Of a DNA stretch of 64,000 bases, positions 16,983 through 25,677 are shown piece by piece (position 1 is the stretch's first letter; the number at the start of each line of letters is the position of its first letter). Both the position numbers and the translations under genes were made by a program. The stretch is taken from the NCBI RefSeq assembly GCF_020439865.1, contig NZ_JAGRPF010000072.1, positions 38,480-102,479 on the forward strand. The letters run 5' to 3'. The DNA comes from Prosthecobacter sp. (GTDB lineage: Bacteria; Verrucomicrobiota; Verrucomicrobiia; Verrucomicrobiales; Verrucomicrobiaceae). The notes beneath the pieces are model-generated. The model had not been told where the DNA came from. It made no database searches and saw only the letters and a list, made by a program, of their open reading frames with translations.

Positions 16983-18326
16983 ATGTCCGACGATCCCGAC
17001 GTCCTGTCCGTCACCCAACTGACCCGCGAGATCCGCGAGGTGCTGGAAGGGCATATCGGCAGCGTGTGGGTCGAGGGCGAGATCAGCAATCATCGCCTGC
17101 AATCCTCAGGGCATCAGTATTTCACGCTCAAGGATGCCGGGGCGCAGCTTTCCTGTGTGATGTTCCGCGGAGCCGCCGCCCGCAACTCGGCGCGTGTTCA
17201 GGACGGTGCTCTCATGCAGGTGCATGGCGAGATCAGCGTGTATGAGCCGCGCGGTCAGTATCAGATGGTCGTCAAGCAAGTGCAGGCAAAGGGCAAAGGC
17301 TCGCTGCAGGAGCGGTTCGAGGCGCTGAAAAGAAAGCTGTATGACGAAGGGCTCTTTGATGAGGCCAACAAACGTCCCATTCCGCGTTTTCCATGCGTCG
17401 TTGCATTGGTGACGTCACCCACCGGCGCGGCGATCCAGGACATGCTGAACATCCTCACAAGGCGTGCTCCCTGGGTGCGTGTGCTCGTGTTTCCCGTGCG
17501 CGTGCAAGGGCAGGGGGCGGAACGGGAAATCGTGCATGCGCTGGAGGTGCTCGGTGATGCCGAGGCACACGGTCTTCCGGCGCCGGACACGATTGTCGTA
17601 GGACGCGGCGGCGGCAGTTTGGAGGATCTGTGGTGCTTCAATGAAGAAGTTCTCGCCCGTGCCATTGCCGCCTGCCCGATTCCGGTCATCTCCGCCGTCG
17701 GTCATGAAATCGATTTCACCATCGCGGATTTTGTCGCCGATCTTCGCGCACCCACGCCCAGTGCTGCCGCGGAACTCCTCGCACCCGACAGTGCCGAGCT
17801 GCAGCGGCACTTCGACAGCATTGCCCGAACGCTGAAGGCGCGCGTCGGCACGCTGCTGGAGCATCATCAGCATGTCATCGAACTCACCTCCAAGGGGCCG
17901 CTGCGACATGCGCCAGAGCGTCTGCTGCAACAGGCGGAGCAGAACATCGATGAACACGAAGCTCATTTGCGCGAATCTTTGCGCGAGCAGTTGCAGTCGT
18001 GGACGGACGACCTCATGCGGAAGCAGCAGGTGCTTGCCGCTCATCATCCACGGGTTCAGCTCAGTGAGGCCGTGCATCGGACCGAAACGTGCGCTCATCG
18101 GCTCCAGCAGGGACTGATTCACCGGCTTGACCGACTCTCCGATCGATTGAACTCACGCGGCGAATTGCTCAAGCACATCGGTCCCGGGGCCGTGCTCGCC
18201 CGTGGCTTTTCGTTCACTACGAACGCGGACGGACGTGTGCTCAAAGATGCAGACGAAGTGAAGGAAGGGGACGAATTGATCACCCGCCTGGCGCAGGGCT
18301 CCGTGCGAAGCGTTGCGAAGGCTTAA
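16983..18326 (+). CDS. xseA: Exodeoxyribonuclease VII large subunit
   Basis: The 447-aa protein has an N-terminal OB-fold (VWVEGEISNHRLQSSGHQYFTLKD) and the catalytic-domain landmarks ALVTSPTGAAIQDM, VGRGGGSLEDLW and AVGHEIDFTIADFVADLRAPTPSAAAE. A long coiled-coil region (about residues 270-390) should bind XseB small subunits. ATG 16983 is chosen over an upstream TTG at 16953. No xseB follows; the next gene encodes an unrelated DUF1501 protein. Confidence 0.96.
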   Translation: MSDDPDVLSVTQLTREIREVLEGHIGSVWVEGEISNHRLQSSGHQYFTLKDAGAQLSCVMFRGAAARNSARVQDGALMQVHGEISVYEPRGQYQMVVKQVQAKGKGSLQERFEALKRKLYDEGLFDEANKRPIPRFPCVVALVTSPTGAAIQDMLNILTRRAPWVRVLVFPVRVQGQGAEREIVHALEVLGDAEAHGLPAPDTIVVGRGGGSLEDLWCFNEEVLARAIAACPIPVISAVGHEIDFTIADFVADLRAPTPSAAAELLAPDSAELQRHFDSIARTLKARVGTLLEHHQHVIELTSKGPLRHAPERLLQQAEQNIDEHEAHLRESLREQLQSWTDDLMRKQQVLAAHHPRVQLSEAVHRTETCAHRLQQGLIHRLDRLSDRLNSRGELLKHIGPGAVLARGFSFTTNADGRVLKDADEVKEGDELITRLAQGSVRSVAKA

Positions 18327-18363
18327 CGGGAAGAATCGGGGTGCTGGGACCGTAGTTGAGGAC

Positions 18364-19797
18364 ATGCTTTCACGCCGCTCCATACTCCATCGCTCCGCCT
18401 ACGGCATTGGTGGCATCGCTTTGGCCACGTTGCTGAAGGAGCAGAATCTTCTCGCCAATCCGGAGCAGTCAGGACCCCGGCACTTTGATCTCAAACCGAA
18501 GGCTCCCCACGGCTTTGGTCAGGCCAAGGCGATGATCTCCATGTTCATGCAGGGCGGGCCAAGCCACATGGACCTGTTCGATCCGAAGCCCGAACTCACC
18601 CGCTACGATGGCAAGGATTTCCCAGGAGAGGTGAAGTACGATGACGCCGCCGGTGCCAGCCGTGAGTGTCTGGGCAGTCCTTGGCAGTTTAAGAAACACG
18701 GGCAATGCGGAACGGAAGTCAGCGAACTGCTGCCGCACTTCGCCGGAATCGTCGATGACGTTACGCTTATCCGTTCCATGCACACGGGCGTGAACAACCA
18801 CGGCCAGTCGATCTACGCTTTGCTCAATGGTCAGGTCACAGGTGGACGTCCTACGTTGGGAAGCTGGCTCACTTATGGTCTTGGCTCGGAGAATCAGGAT
18901 CTGCCCGCCTACGTCGCGCTCACGGACCCACGCGGACTGCCGGTGCTCGGTGTGGACAACTGGAGCAACGGCTGGCTGCCCTCGCTGTATCAAGGCACGG
19001 TTATCCGCCCCAAGGAACCCCGTATTCCGAACCTGGATGCGCCGCTCAGCCTCAAAGGCGACGCACAGGCCCGCTATCTCAATTTCGTTCAGCGTTTGAA
19101 CAAGGAGCATCTTGAAGCCCGTCCAGGCGAAGCCGATCTCGAGGCACGCATTCAAAGTTTTGAACTCGCCGCCCGCATGCAGACCGCCGCGAAGGAGGCG
19201 CTCGACATCGATCAGGAGAGCGCTGCCACCAAGAAGCTCTACGGCTTGGACAATCCGGCCGCCGCCGAATTTGGCACGCGCTGTCTCATTGCCCGCCGAC
19301 TCGTTGAGCGTGGGGTGCGCTGCGTGTCGCTTTTCACAGGCAATCAGACCTGGGACAATCATCAAAACATCCGCACCGCGCTTCCTGCCGCATGCACCTA
19401 TGTCGATCAAGGAGCCGCCGCTCTTGTCATTGACTTGAAGCAACGCGGTCTGCTTGACACCACGATTGTGCATTGGGGCGGTGAGATGGGCCGTCTGCCC
19501 GTCATTCAGAATCGCTCAGGTTCCAAGGACCGCAGCACTGTCGGTCGCGATCACAACACCTACGGCTTCAGCATGTGGGTGGCCGGTGGCGGCTTCAAAG
19601 CCGGTCACGTGCACGGAGCGACCGACGACTTCGGTCACCATGCCGTGAAGGATGTGGTCAATCACTTCGACTACCACGCCACGCTGCTGCATCTCTTTGG
19701 CCTCGATGCCAAGAAGCTCAGCTACAAACGCAACGGCACCGAACAAGTGCTTGTGGACAATCCGCAGGCCCGGGTGGTGAGCGAAGTTCTGGCCTGA
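18364..19797 (+). CDS. Tat-exported DUF1501 family protein
   Basis: The 477-aa protein begins with a twin-arginine-like signal (MLSRRSILHRSAYGIGG). DUF1501 landmarks include FMQGGPSHMDLFDPKP, HNNHGQ-type contexts (MHTGVNNHGQS), and the C-terminal GRDHNTYGFSMWVAGGG. The fold is sulfatase/alkaline-phosphatase-like; the substrate is unknown but sulfated-polysaccharide use is commonly suggested for PVC bacteria. In many relatives it is paired with a DUF1549/DUF1553 gene; no partner is adjacent here. Confidence 0.92.
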   Translation: MLSRRSILHRSAYGIGGIALATLLKEQNLLANPEQSGPRHFDLKPKAPHGFGQAKAMISMFMQGGPSHMDLFDPKPELTRYDGKDFPGEVKYDDAAGASRECLGSPWQFKKHGQCGTEVSELLPHFAGIVDDVTLIRSMHTGVNNHGQSIYALLNGQVTGGRPTLGSWLTYGLGSENQDLPAYVALTDPRGLPVLGVDNWSNGWLPSLYQGTVIRPKEPRIPNLDAPLSLKGDAQARYLNFVQRLNKEHLEARPGEADLEARIQSFELAARMQTAAKEALDIDQESAATKKLYGLDNPAAAEFGTRCLIARRLVERGVRCVSLFTGNQTWDNHQNIRTALPAACTYVDQGAAALVIDLKQRGLLDTTIVHWGGEMGRLPVIQNRSGSKDRSTVGRDHNTYGFSMWVAGGGFKAGHVHGATDDFGHHAVKDVVNHFDYHATLLHLFGLDAKKLSYKRNGTEQVLVDNPQARVVSEVLA

Positions 19798-19828
19798 GGC
19801 GGTTCGGGACTCACTGGCAAGTCGATTT

Positions 19829-19873
19829 GCCCCCCCCAGTTCCGGTTGGGTTGAGGCGGTGGGAGGGGGGGGC
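19829..19873. other. Paired C8 and G8 homopolymer tracts
   Basis: Between the DUF1501 gene and htrA, eight C residues (19830-19837) and eight G residues (19865-19872) are placed as an inverted repeat, with a further G:C pair. The pair could fold as a hairpin or terminator after the DUF1501 gene. It lacks a U-tract. Confidence 0.45.
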
Positions 19874-20003
19874 ATCTCACGAACACTCGTTCCAACCTTA
19901 CAGGCTTGTAATGCGCCAGCAAGACTGCGGCCATGCTCGGATGGTCTGTGTTCCGTGGAAATCATTCCACGCAGGCTTCAACTGAACCCAAAACAACAAG
20001 ACC

Positions 20004-21500
20004 ATGAAAACTTCATCATCCAAAAAAACCTTCTGGAGGCGCACGGCCATCTTTGGTGGCGTCTGCCTCATGGCCGTCTCGCTGGCGGCCTACACCTCCG
20101 CCAAGGATTCCAAGGCGGATCCGCTGCACATTCAGGTCAGTGACACTCCGGTCTCTGCTGCGGCCGCGGGTTTCCCCAGTTTCTCTCCCATCATCAAGTC
20201 CGTCTCTCCCAGCGTCGTGAAAGTCGCTGTTTCGAGTGAAGCCAAAATCAGCCGCATGGAGATGCCCAACATGCCAAATCTCCGGCGGTTCTTTGGCCCA
20301 GGCTTCCAGATGCCCAATGAGTGGCAACAGCGCCGCATGCCGCGTCAGGAAGGCGTGGGCTCCGGCGTTATTGTGACAAAGGACGGCTACATCCTGACCA
20401 ACAATCACGTGGTGGACAACGCCAGTGAGATCAAAGTCAGCATGATCGACGGCCGCGAATTCGACGGCAAGGTCATCGGTCGTGACCCGAAAACCGATGT
20501 CGCGGTGATCAAAATCGACGCGAAGGATCTGCCCGCGATTACCTTTGCCGACAGCGACAAAATCGAGGTTGGCGACATGGTTCTCGCCGTGGGGCATCCG
20601 TTTGGCATCGGCCAGACCGTGACCACTGGCATCGTCAGCGCCAAGGGCCGCGCCACACTGGGACTCGACTATGAGGACTTCATCCAGACCGACGCAGCCA
20701 TCAATCCGGGCAACTCCGGTGGTGCGCTGGTCGATGTTCAGGGCCGTCTGATCGGCATGAACACGGCCATCTTGAGCCACAGCGGTGGCAACCAGGGCAT
20801 CGGTTTCGCGGTGCCGACAAACCTTGCCCGCTGGGTGATGGAAAGCCTCGTAAATAATGGACGCGTGGAGCGTGGCTTCCTCGGTGTAAACATCCAGGAC
20901 CTCACCCCGCAACTGGCCAAGCAGTTCAAAGCAAACGACGCCCATGGTGCCCTTGTGGCCGGTGTGACTCCTGACAGCCCGGCGGAAAAGGCCGGGGTAA
21001 AGAGCGGTGATGTGATCACCGAGTTCAATGGCAAGCCTGTCACAGACAGCCGTCATTTGAAGCTGCAGGTTGGCATCACGGTGCCCGGCGCTGCCGTCCC
21101 GATGACGGTGCTACGCGATGGCAAGAGCATGAACCTGAGCGTCACTGTCAAAGAACTGCCCGGCGAAAAACTGGCCGAAAACATGCCAGCTGCGAACAAG
21201 GCGGACGACGCCCTTCACGGCGTGGGCGTGTCAGATCTCGACCAGGCCACTCGCGAGCAGCTCAAAGTACCCTCGCAGATCAAGGGCGCGGTGGTGACCC
21301 AGGTGGAGGAAGATTCAGCCGCCTATGAAGCCGGTCTTCGCGAAGGCGATGTTATCACCGAGATCAACCATCAGCCGATCAAAAACGCCGAACAGGCCAC
21401 GGCCGTGTGCGAAAAACCCGCGAACAAGGTCTCGCTGGTGAAGATTTGGAGCCACGGTGGCAGCCGCTTCGTCGTGGTCGATGAAAGCAAGGCGGGCTGA
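20004..21500 (+). CDS. Periplasmic serine protease, DegP/HtrA type
   Basis: The 498-aa protein has an N-terminal signal/anchor (hydrophobic stretch about residues 12-33). The trypsin-like domain has an intact triad: His135 (TNNHVVD), Asp165 (KTDVAVI) and Ser238 (NPGNSGGAL). Two PDZ domains follow (about residues 280-370 and 400-490), with GFLGV and GDVITEFNGKPV / GDVITEINHQPI motifs. It degrades or chaperones misfolded envelope proteins. It is followed by a strong terminator and then a two-component system. Confidence 0.95.
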   Translation: MKTSSSKKTFWRRTAIFGGVCLMAVSLAAYTSAKDSKADPLHIQVSDTPVSAAAAGFPSFSPIIKSVSPSVVKVAVSSEAKISRMEMPNMPNLRRFFGPGFQMPNEWQQRRMPRQEGVGSGVIVTKDGYILTNNHVVDNASEIKVSMIDGREFDGKVIGRDPKTDVAVIKIDAKDLPAITFADSDKIEVGDMVLAVGHPFGIGQTVTTGIVSAKGRATLGLDYEDFIQTDAAINPGNSGGALVDVQGRLIGMNTAILSHSGGNQGIGFAVPTNLARWVMESLVNNGRVERGFLGVNIQDLTPQLAKQFKANDAHGALVAGVTPDSPAEKAGVKSGDVITEFNGKPVTDSRHLKLQVGITVPGAAVPMTVLRDGKSMNLSVTVKELPGEKLAENMPAANKADDALHGVGVSDLDQATREQLKVPSQIKGAVVTQVEEDSAAYEAGLREGDVITEINHQPIKNAEQATAVCEKPANKVSLVKIWSHGGSRFVVVDESKAG

Positions 21501-21516
21501 TCCCGCTCGTTTCCAC

Positions 21517-21560
21517 GCCCGCCCTGTCGTTGCCAAAACGGCAGGGCGGGCCTTTGTTTG
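21517..21560 (+). terminator. Strong hairpin terminator after htrA
   Basis: A perfect 10-bp GC-rich inverted repeat (21517-21526 with 21542-21551) has an inner CGTT/AACG extension and is followed by CTTTGTTTG. It lies 16 bases after the htrA stop codon and separates htrA from the response regulator. Confidence 0.85.
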
Positions 21561-21601
21561 GACAAGGCTGCGTTCCGCGGCCATTCGTGTTTCCCACCTC
21601 C

Positions 21602-22276
21602 ATGCGCATTTTAGTGATCGAAGATGACAGCAAGATCGCCTCGTTCATTGTGAACGGGCTGAAGCAGAACGGCTTCGGTGTCGACTCAGCTTCCGATGGC
21701 GAGCACGGCCTCGATCTAGCCTGCACCGTGACCTACGACTGCATCGTCCTCGATTTGATGCTGCCGAAACTCGACGGGATTTCACTGCTGAAGCAGTTGC
21801 GCCGTGAGAAGATTCACACGCCAGTCCTCATTCTCAGCGCCAAGGCGACCGTGGATGATCGCGTGAAGGGGCTGCAAGCTGGTGGAGATGACTACCTGAC
21901 CAAGCCCTTTGCGTTCTCCGAACTGCTCGCCCGCGTGCATGCGCTGATCCGCCGCGCCACCCATGTGGTCGAACCAACGACGCTCACGGCGACTGGCATC
22001 ACACTCGATCTGCTCTCGCGTGAAATGACGCGGGAAGGGCGCAAGATCGAGCTGCAAACTCGCGAATTCGCCCTGTTGGAGCTGCTCATGCGCCATCCGG
22101 GCCGTGTCGTTACCAAGACGATGATCTTGGAGCATGTGTGGGATTACAGCTTCGATCCTCAGACCAATGTCGTGGACGTCCTCGTGCATCGCCTCCGGGC
22201 GAAGGTGGACAAGGACTTCGACGTGAAACTCATTCACACCATCCGCGGCGTCGGCTATGTCCTCAAACCCGTTTAA
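21602..22276 (+). CDS. OmpR/PhoB-family response regulator
   Basis: The 224-aa protein has a receiver domain with the acidic pocket (IEDDSK), phosphoacceptor in [13 protein letters not shown] (about residue 51) and the conserved Lys in [13 protein letters not shown]. The C-terminal winged helix ends in [16 protein letters not shown]...[16 protein letters not shown] 21602 gives the standard MRILVIEDD start. It overlaps the kinase gene by 20 bases. Confidence 0.95.
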   Translation: MRILVIEDDSKIASFIVNGLKQNGFGVDSASDGEHGLDLACTVTYDCIVLDLMLPKLDGISLLKQLRREKIHTPVLILSAKATVDDRVKGLQAGGDDYLTKPFAFSELLARVHALIRRATHVVEPTTLTATGITLDLLSREMTREGRKIELQTREFALLELLMRHPGRVVTKTMILEHVWDYSFDPQTNVVDVLVHRLRAKVDKDFDVKLIHTIRGVGYVLKPV

Positions 22277-23666
22277 GACTTGGGGGCGCAGCTTCGCTCT
22301 GAAGCTCACGTTGGGATACGCGTCGATCTTCACGCTGAGCGCGGTTGTACTCTTTGGCCTTCTTTATGTCCTGCTTGCTTCCGCTTTGGAGCGAAAAGAT
22401 CGCGAAGTGATCGAAGCACGTTTGAAGGAATGTGCCGCTGTGTATGCCAATGGCGGCCTGCCCGCGCTGCGAAATCTGGTGGAGCGCAACAGCACCGACG
22501 CGGACAAATCGAAATCCTTTTTCGTTCGTGTGACCGGCAATCTCGGCAGCGTGCTGTTTGTCAATGTGCCCAACGAGTGGCTGAAGGTGGACACCAGCAC
22601 TCTTCAGTTGCAAAACGATTCGAACCGCCCCAACTGGCTGCGCATTCCCAAAGATGACGAACGCGATCTCACCGTCGCCACAGCGCGCTTGTCCGACGGA
22701 TCCATCCTGCAGGTAGGACGCAGCACGAACAGCCGGGAAACTGTGCTTCAGCCCTTTCGCTTGAACTTCCTGCTGGTGATGACACCGACGCTGCTGCTGG
22801 CCGTTTTGGGCGGCGCCTACTTTGCCCATCGTGCCACCAAACCCGTTCGTGAAGTCGTGGCCACTGCCCGAACCATCTCGGACACCGGCGACTTTTCCGC
22901 ACGTGTCACCGCCCGCGCCAGCCAGGCCGAGTTGGAGGAGCTCGCCACCGAGTTCAACCGCCTGCTCGACAAGAACCAGTCGCTCATTCAGGGCATGCGT
23001 CATGCGCTCGACAACGTCGCCCATGATCTGCGCACGCCGCTTACCCGCCTTCGCGGCACCGCAGAGAGCGCCGTGCAGACAACCCCTGATCCCGTCGCTC
23101 GGGAGGCGCTTGCCGACTGCGTCGAAGAATCCGATCGGGTGCTCACCATGCTCAAGGCGCTCATGGACATCAGCGAGGCTGAAGCTGGCATGATGAAACT
23201 CAATCGCGAGCTGACCTCCATCCCTGCCTTGCTCAACGAAGTGACCGAACTCTACGAACTCATCAGCGAGGAGAAGCACATCACCATCACGACTTCCTTC
23301 ACGGGAGAATGCAAAGCCTCAGTGGATCCCACCCGTCTGAGGCAGGCCTTCGCCAACCTGCTCGACAACGCACTCAAGTACACTCCCAATGGCGGACGGG
23401 TTCTGCTTTCTTGCAGTTCGGAATCGAACACCGTCATTGTTTGTGTCCGCGACACCGGCATGGGAATTCCCGCCGCCGACCAGCCGCGTATTTGGGAGCG
23501 TCTCTATCGTGGCGACAAAAGCCGCACCCAGCGGGGCCTGGGCCTGGGCCTGAGTCTGGTCAAAGCGATCGTCGAAGCCCACCAAGGCAGTGTGACGGTG
23601 ACGAGTAAAGCAGGTCAGGGCGCGGAATTCACCATCACGATTCCACAGATTCCGATGGGGACTTAA
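22257..23666 (+). CDS. HAMP-domain sensor histidine kinase
   Basis: The 469-aa kinase has two membrane segments (about residues 17-37 and 165-187) that flank a periplasmic sensor of about 130 residues, then HAMP, DHp and HATPase. The phosphoacceptor is His256 in [16 protein letters not shown]. The ATP-binding boxes are [18 protein letters not shown] and [12 protein letters not shown]. The start overlaps the regulator's end, so the pair is co-translated. The signal sensed cannot be read from the sequence. The stop codon lies only 14 bases before the left attachment site of the island. Confidence 0.95.
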   Translation: MSSNPFKTWGRSFALKLTLGYASIFTLSAVVLFGLLYVLLASALERKDREVIEARLKECAAVYANGGLPALRNLVERNSTDADKSKSFFVRVTGNLGSVLFVNVPNEWLKVDTSTLQLQNDSNRPNWLRIPKDDERDLTVATARLSDGSILQVGRSTNSRETVLQPFRLNFLLVMTPTLLLAVLGGAYFAHRATKPVREVVATARTISDTGDFSARVTARASQAELEELATEFNRLLDKNQSLIQGMRHALDNVAHDLRTPLTRLRGTAESAVQTTPDPVAREALADCVEESDRVLTMLKALMDISEAEAGMMKLNRELTSIPALLNEVTELYELISEEKHITITTSFTGECKASVDPTRLRQAFANLLDNALKYTPNGGRVLLSCSSESNTVIVCVRDTGMGIPAADQPRIWERLYRGDKSRTQRGLGLGLSLVKAIVEAHQGSVTVTSKAGQGAEFTITIPQIPMGT

Positions 23667-23680
23667 ATCTTCGAGTCGAA

Positions 23681-23707
23681 GATGGTGCGCGGTACAGGGT
23701 TCGAACC
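23681..23707. repeat. attL: left copy of 27-bp direct repeat (tRNA-Val 3'-end duplicate)
   Basis: These 27 bases are identical to 36487-36513 and correspond to the T-arm, acceptor stem and CCA end of tRNA-Val(GAC) on the minus strand. The flanks differ on both sides. It marks the left junction of the integrated element and is a remnant, not a functional tRNA gene. Confidence 0.93.
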
Positions 23708-23984
23708 AAAAAGGAAATCTGGTTCTTCAAGGAACTGAGGATGTCAGGACACAACAGCGGACACGCGACGCTTTTTATACATCGGATAATGCAGATTTAG
23801 CTCTGATTGTCCAGTCCTGGCCGCAATTGTCCGCGCCTGTCCGTGCTGGGGTGATGGCCTTGGTGAGGTCGCAAACAAACGGCGCATGAAAACCGACCGC
23901 TAAAAATTTGCGGCGGTGTCTCCGGCTCTGCGCCGTCGCATTTCACACAGGGGCCGGATTCACAAAACACAAAACAAAAATAGT
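23708..23984. promoter_or_regulatory. Left-end noncoding region with TGTCC/GGACA motifs (probable integrase arm sites)
   Basis: This stretch holds no gene. Five TGTCC/GGACA pentamers occur: inverted at 23747 and 23759, direct at 23808, 23828 and 23838. Matching clusters occur at the other end of the element. An AT-rich segment (about 23771-23800, with GATAAT) could be the promoter for the gene at 23985. Confidence 0.5.
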
Positions 23985-24257
23985 ATGCGTGCAAACGTAC
24001 AAGTCATCAGCGAACGGCTCGATTCGTTCACCGGCAAACGCGGCAAAGTCACCAACAAGGTGCTGTCACTGCTGGACCTCGATCCTGAGAAACCGTTCCT
24101 AAACACCTTCGATTACACGATGAGCGAAGAGGAGGCCGAGAAGCATTCCGGCAAGGTCCAGGGCAAAAAGATCGAGCTGGCGATCACCAATATGGAACCG
24201 GCCTTTGGCGGCCGTCTCCGTGCGCGTGGTGCGATCATGAAAGTCATCGCCGCCTAA
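23985..24257 (+). CDS. 90-aa small protein next to HUH Rep, possible ssDNA-binding protein
   Basis: The product is 90 aa, basic at the start (MRANVQVISERLDSFTGKRGK) and with a Gly/Arg-rich strand near the end (FGGRLRARGAIMKV). I do not recognise a named family with certainty. Its size, position directly before a HUH replication gene and alternating polar/hydrophobic strands are what is seen for gp5-like ssDNA-binding proteins of filamentous phages. That role is inference. The stop codon lies 6 bases before the rep start, so the two are one operon. ATG 23985 is used; longer in-frame starts upstream are unlikely. Confidence 0.6.
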   Translation: MRANVQVISERLDSFTGKRGKVTNKVLSLLDLDPEKPFLNTFDYTMSEEEAEKHSGKVQGKKIELAITNMEPAFGGRLRARGAIMKVIAA

Positions 24258-24263
24258 TGCGCC

Positions 24264-24758
24264 ATGGAAAGCCCGGACATTCATAAGCTGCGCCTGATCG
24301 ACTGGCAGTTCTTTGGAACGCTCACGTTTAAGAGTGAACGTCTTCCCGAACGAGTTCGATTGTCCGTCTACTTCGCCATGATGCGAAAAGTAGCGAAGCA
24401 GTTCCGGGTTTTCTTCCCTCATCTCCTCTGGTGCCTGCGTCTCGAAAGCGGCGAGGCCACCGGACGGAGACATTTTCACTACCTTCTGGCAGGACTTCCC
24501 CGGCAGGCGGTCACGATTTCGACATGCTTCCAACAAATGGCGACCTGGGAACAGGTTGGAGGAGGCATGGCGCGTGTCCACCGGTTCGACCCGCGACTAA
24601 ACGGTGCGGGTTATCTCCTCAAATGCCTCGGCGATGGTGCCGACGCTGGCGACCTCTACGAGAGCGCCAAGTTTGGGGGAGGTCACTGCCAACTCATGCT
24701 CTCGAACGCTGCTGAGAAAGTGATCCAGCGGCGTTCCATGCGGGAGAGAGACGTTTAG
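24264..24758 (+). CDS. Compact HUH-type rolling-circle replication initiator
   Basis: The 164-aa protein shows the three motifs of HUH replication endonucleases in order: motif I FFGTLTF (about residues 17-23), the metal-binding HUH motif H70-F-H72 in RRHFHYLLAG, and the nucleophile motif Y117-L-L-K120 in GAGYLLKCL. In this superfamily the Tyr nicks one DNA strand and stays covalently attached to the 5' end. The protein is short and lacks a helicase domain, as in single-stranded-phage and small-plasmid Reps. A large hairpin region follows 45 bases later. The replicon type is not determined. Confidence 0.8.
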   Translation: MESPDIHKLRLIDWQFFGTLTFKSERLPERVRLSVYFAMMRKVAKQFRVFFPHLLWCLRLESGEATGRRHFHYLLAGLPRQAVTISTCFQQMATWEQVGGGMARVHRFDPRLNGAGYLLKCLGDGADAGDLYESAKFGGGHCQLMLSNAAEKVIQRRSMRERDV

Positions 24759-24803
24759 CACACGGAACCCAAAATCCTGGGCGTGTGAAAGTCAAAGCGG
24801 GTT

Positions 24804-24860
24804 CCTGCGGAGGGGACGGCGATGGCGCGCGGAGCGCGCCGCGCCGCACCCCTCCGCAGG
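24804..24860. repeat. 57-nt near-perfect hairpin
   Basis: Three nested stems fold almost the whole segment: 24804-24815 with 24849-24860 (12 bp), 24817-24821 with 24842-24846 (5 bp), and 24824-24830 with 24834-24840 (7 bp) closed by a GGA loop. Only small bulges separate them. The stems were checked by hand. Confidence 0.9.
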
Positions 24861-24955
24861 TCGCTTGAAGACTCACTATGCCCGGATGTCTGGATCTCCG
24901 GGGGAACAAACACCAGACAACGCTCTTTTGACCCGAAAGAGAGCCATCAGCAACG

Positions 24956-24984
24956 CCCCCTAATTACAGCGAAGCGTTAGGGGG
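24956..24984. repeat. 8-bp perfect hairpin with CCCCCTAA arms
   Basis: CCCCCTAA at 24956-24963 pairs with TTAGGGGG at 24977-24984 around a 13-base loop. It belongs to the structured region after the rep gene. Confidence 0.75.
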
Positions 24985-25396
24985 TGATGATGAGGGCGTC
25001 GCTTTCACCAGCGCCTACGAGTTGCGCCCTCCGGGCGATCATCGTGGATGCCAGCACGGAAGGCTGATTGCATGGAGCGCACGGAACGGGAGAGCCATGC
25101 AGGCTGCCTTTGGTGCTGCACTATTGAGTGGTGGCAGGGGAGCAAGCTGGCCTGAATGGCAAGAGCGGGGCGAATGATGCAGGAGGCAAGGAGGGCGCAA
25201 TCATCGCCGGGAGCGACAGCCATCAGGTGGGCTTGCTCGCGGGGGGAGAGCGGAGCACGGGGCGTTACGGGGTGTCCCCGTTGGAAGGGGTAGCAGCGCA
25301 CGAAGTAGCTGCGAGGGGAAGGCTTTCCCCCACCCGAGCATTGAAGGGGCATCACTTTTAAAGTAAAACAAGCCAACACCTTAAACTTACCATTCA

Positions 25397-25576
25397 ATGA
25401 ATGCCGTTCAAAAAAGTAGTGCCATCCCGCACGATGAGGTTTGGTTGGAACGTCTGCGTGATCCTCAAAGAGCTGAATTCGCGCTTAACCTTGCGCTCAA
25501 GGAATTCAAAAAGGATCGCGACATGGACAGTCTGCTCGATGTGCTGCGCCTTGTGATCAAGGCTCAGGAGGGGTGA
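25397..25576 (+). CDS. 59-aa antidote-like fragment (N-terminal part of HigA-type addiction antidote)
   Basis: The reading frame encodes 59 aa. The stretch WLERLRDPQRAEFALNLAL followed by LLDVLRLVIKAQEG resembles the N-terminal half of the COG3636 'addiction module antidote' family, where it precedes a Cro-type HTH. The HTH is missing: the frame stops at 25576 and no continuation is seen in other frames. It may be a decayed antitoxin or a free-standing small regulator. No matching toxin is adjacent. Confidence 0.45.
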   Translation: MNAVQKSSAIPHDEVWLERLRDPQRAEFALNLALKEFKKDRDMDSLLDVLRLVIKAQEG

Positions 25577-25677
25577 TGCGTGAGGTTCGCGGAGGACGCG
25601 AGACGAACGGCTGGCAAAGTTCATTGAGTGCAATTCCTTGCCTCGGCGTCCATCCCTCGCTTTGATCGGTCGCATTC

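Larger units (their letters stand above)
24759..25396. other. 638-bp structured noncoding region downstream of HUH Rep
   Basis: No convincing gene is present on either strand; a 130-codon minus-strand frame (25005-25397) looks like low-quality coding. The region is full of inverted repeats: the large hairpin at 24804-24860, CCCGGA/TCCGGG at 24880-24902, an 8-bp perfect stem at 24956-24984, a GGGGAA/TTCCCC hairpin at 25315-25330 and an AT palindrome at 25352-25362. Location after rep suggests a replication origin (double- or single-strand) or a structured RNA. This is inference. Confidence 0.6.

Noticed and set aside
23667..23683. ATCTTC/GAAGAT inverted repeat across the left att junction as a terminator of the kinase gene
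   Set aside because: Only 6 bp, spans the junction, and has no U-tract; probably chance.
23681..23707. tRNA gene at the left att site
   Set aside because: Only the T-arm and acceptor 3' strand are present; D-arm and anticodon arm are missing.
25005..25397. 130-codon minus-strand frame in the structured region after the HUH rep gene
   Set aside because: Its composition is irregular, no family is recognised, and it runs through several hairpins; a structured noncoding region is more likely.
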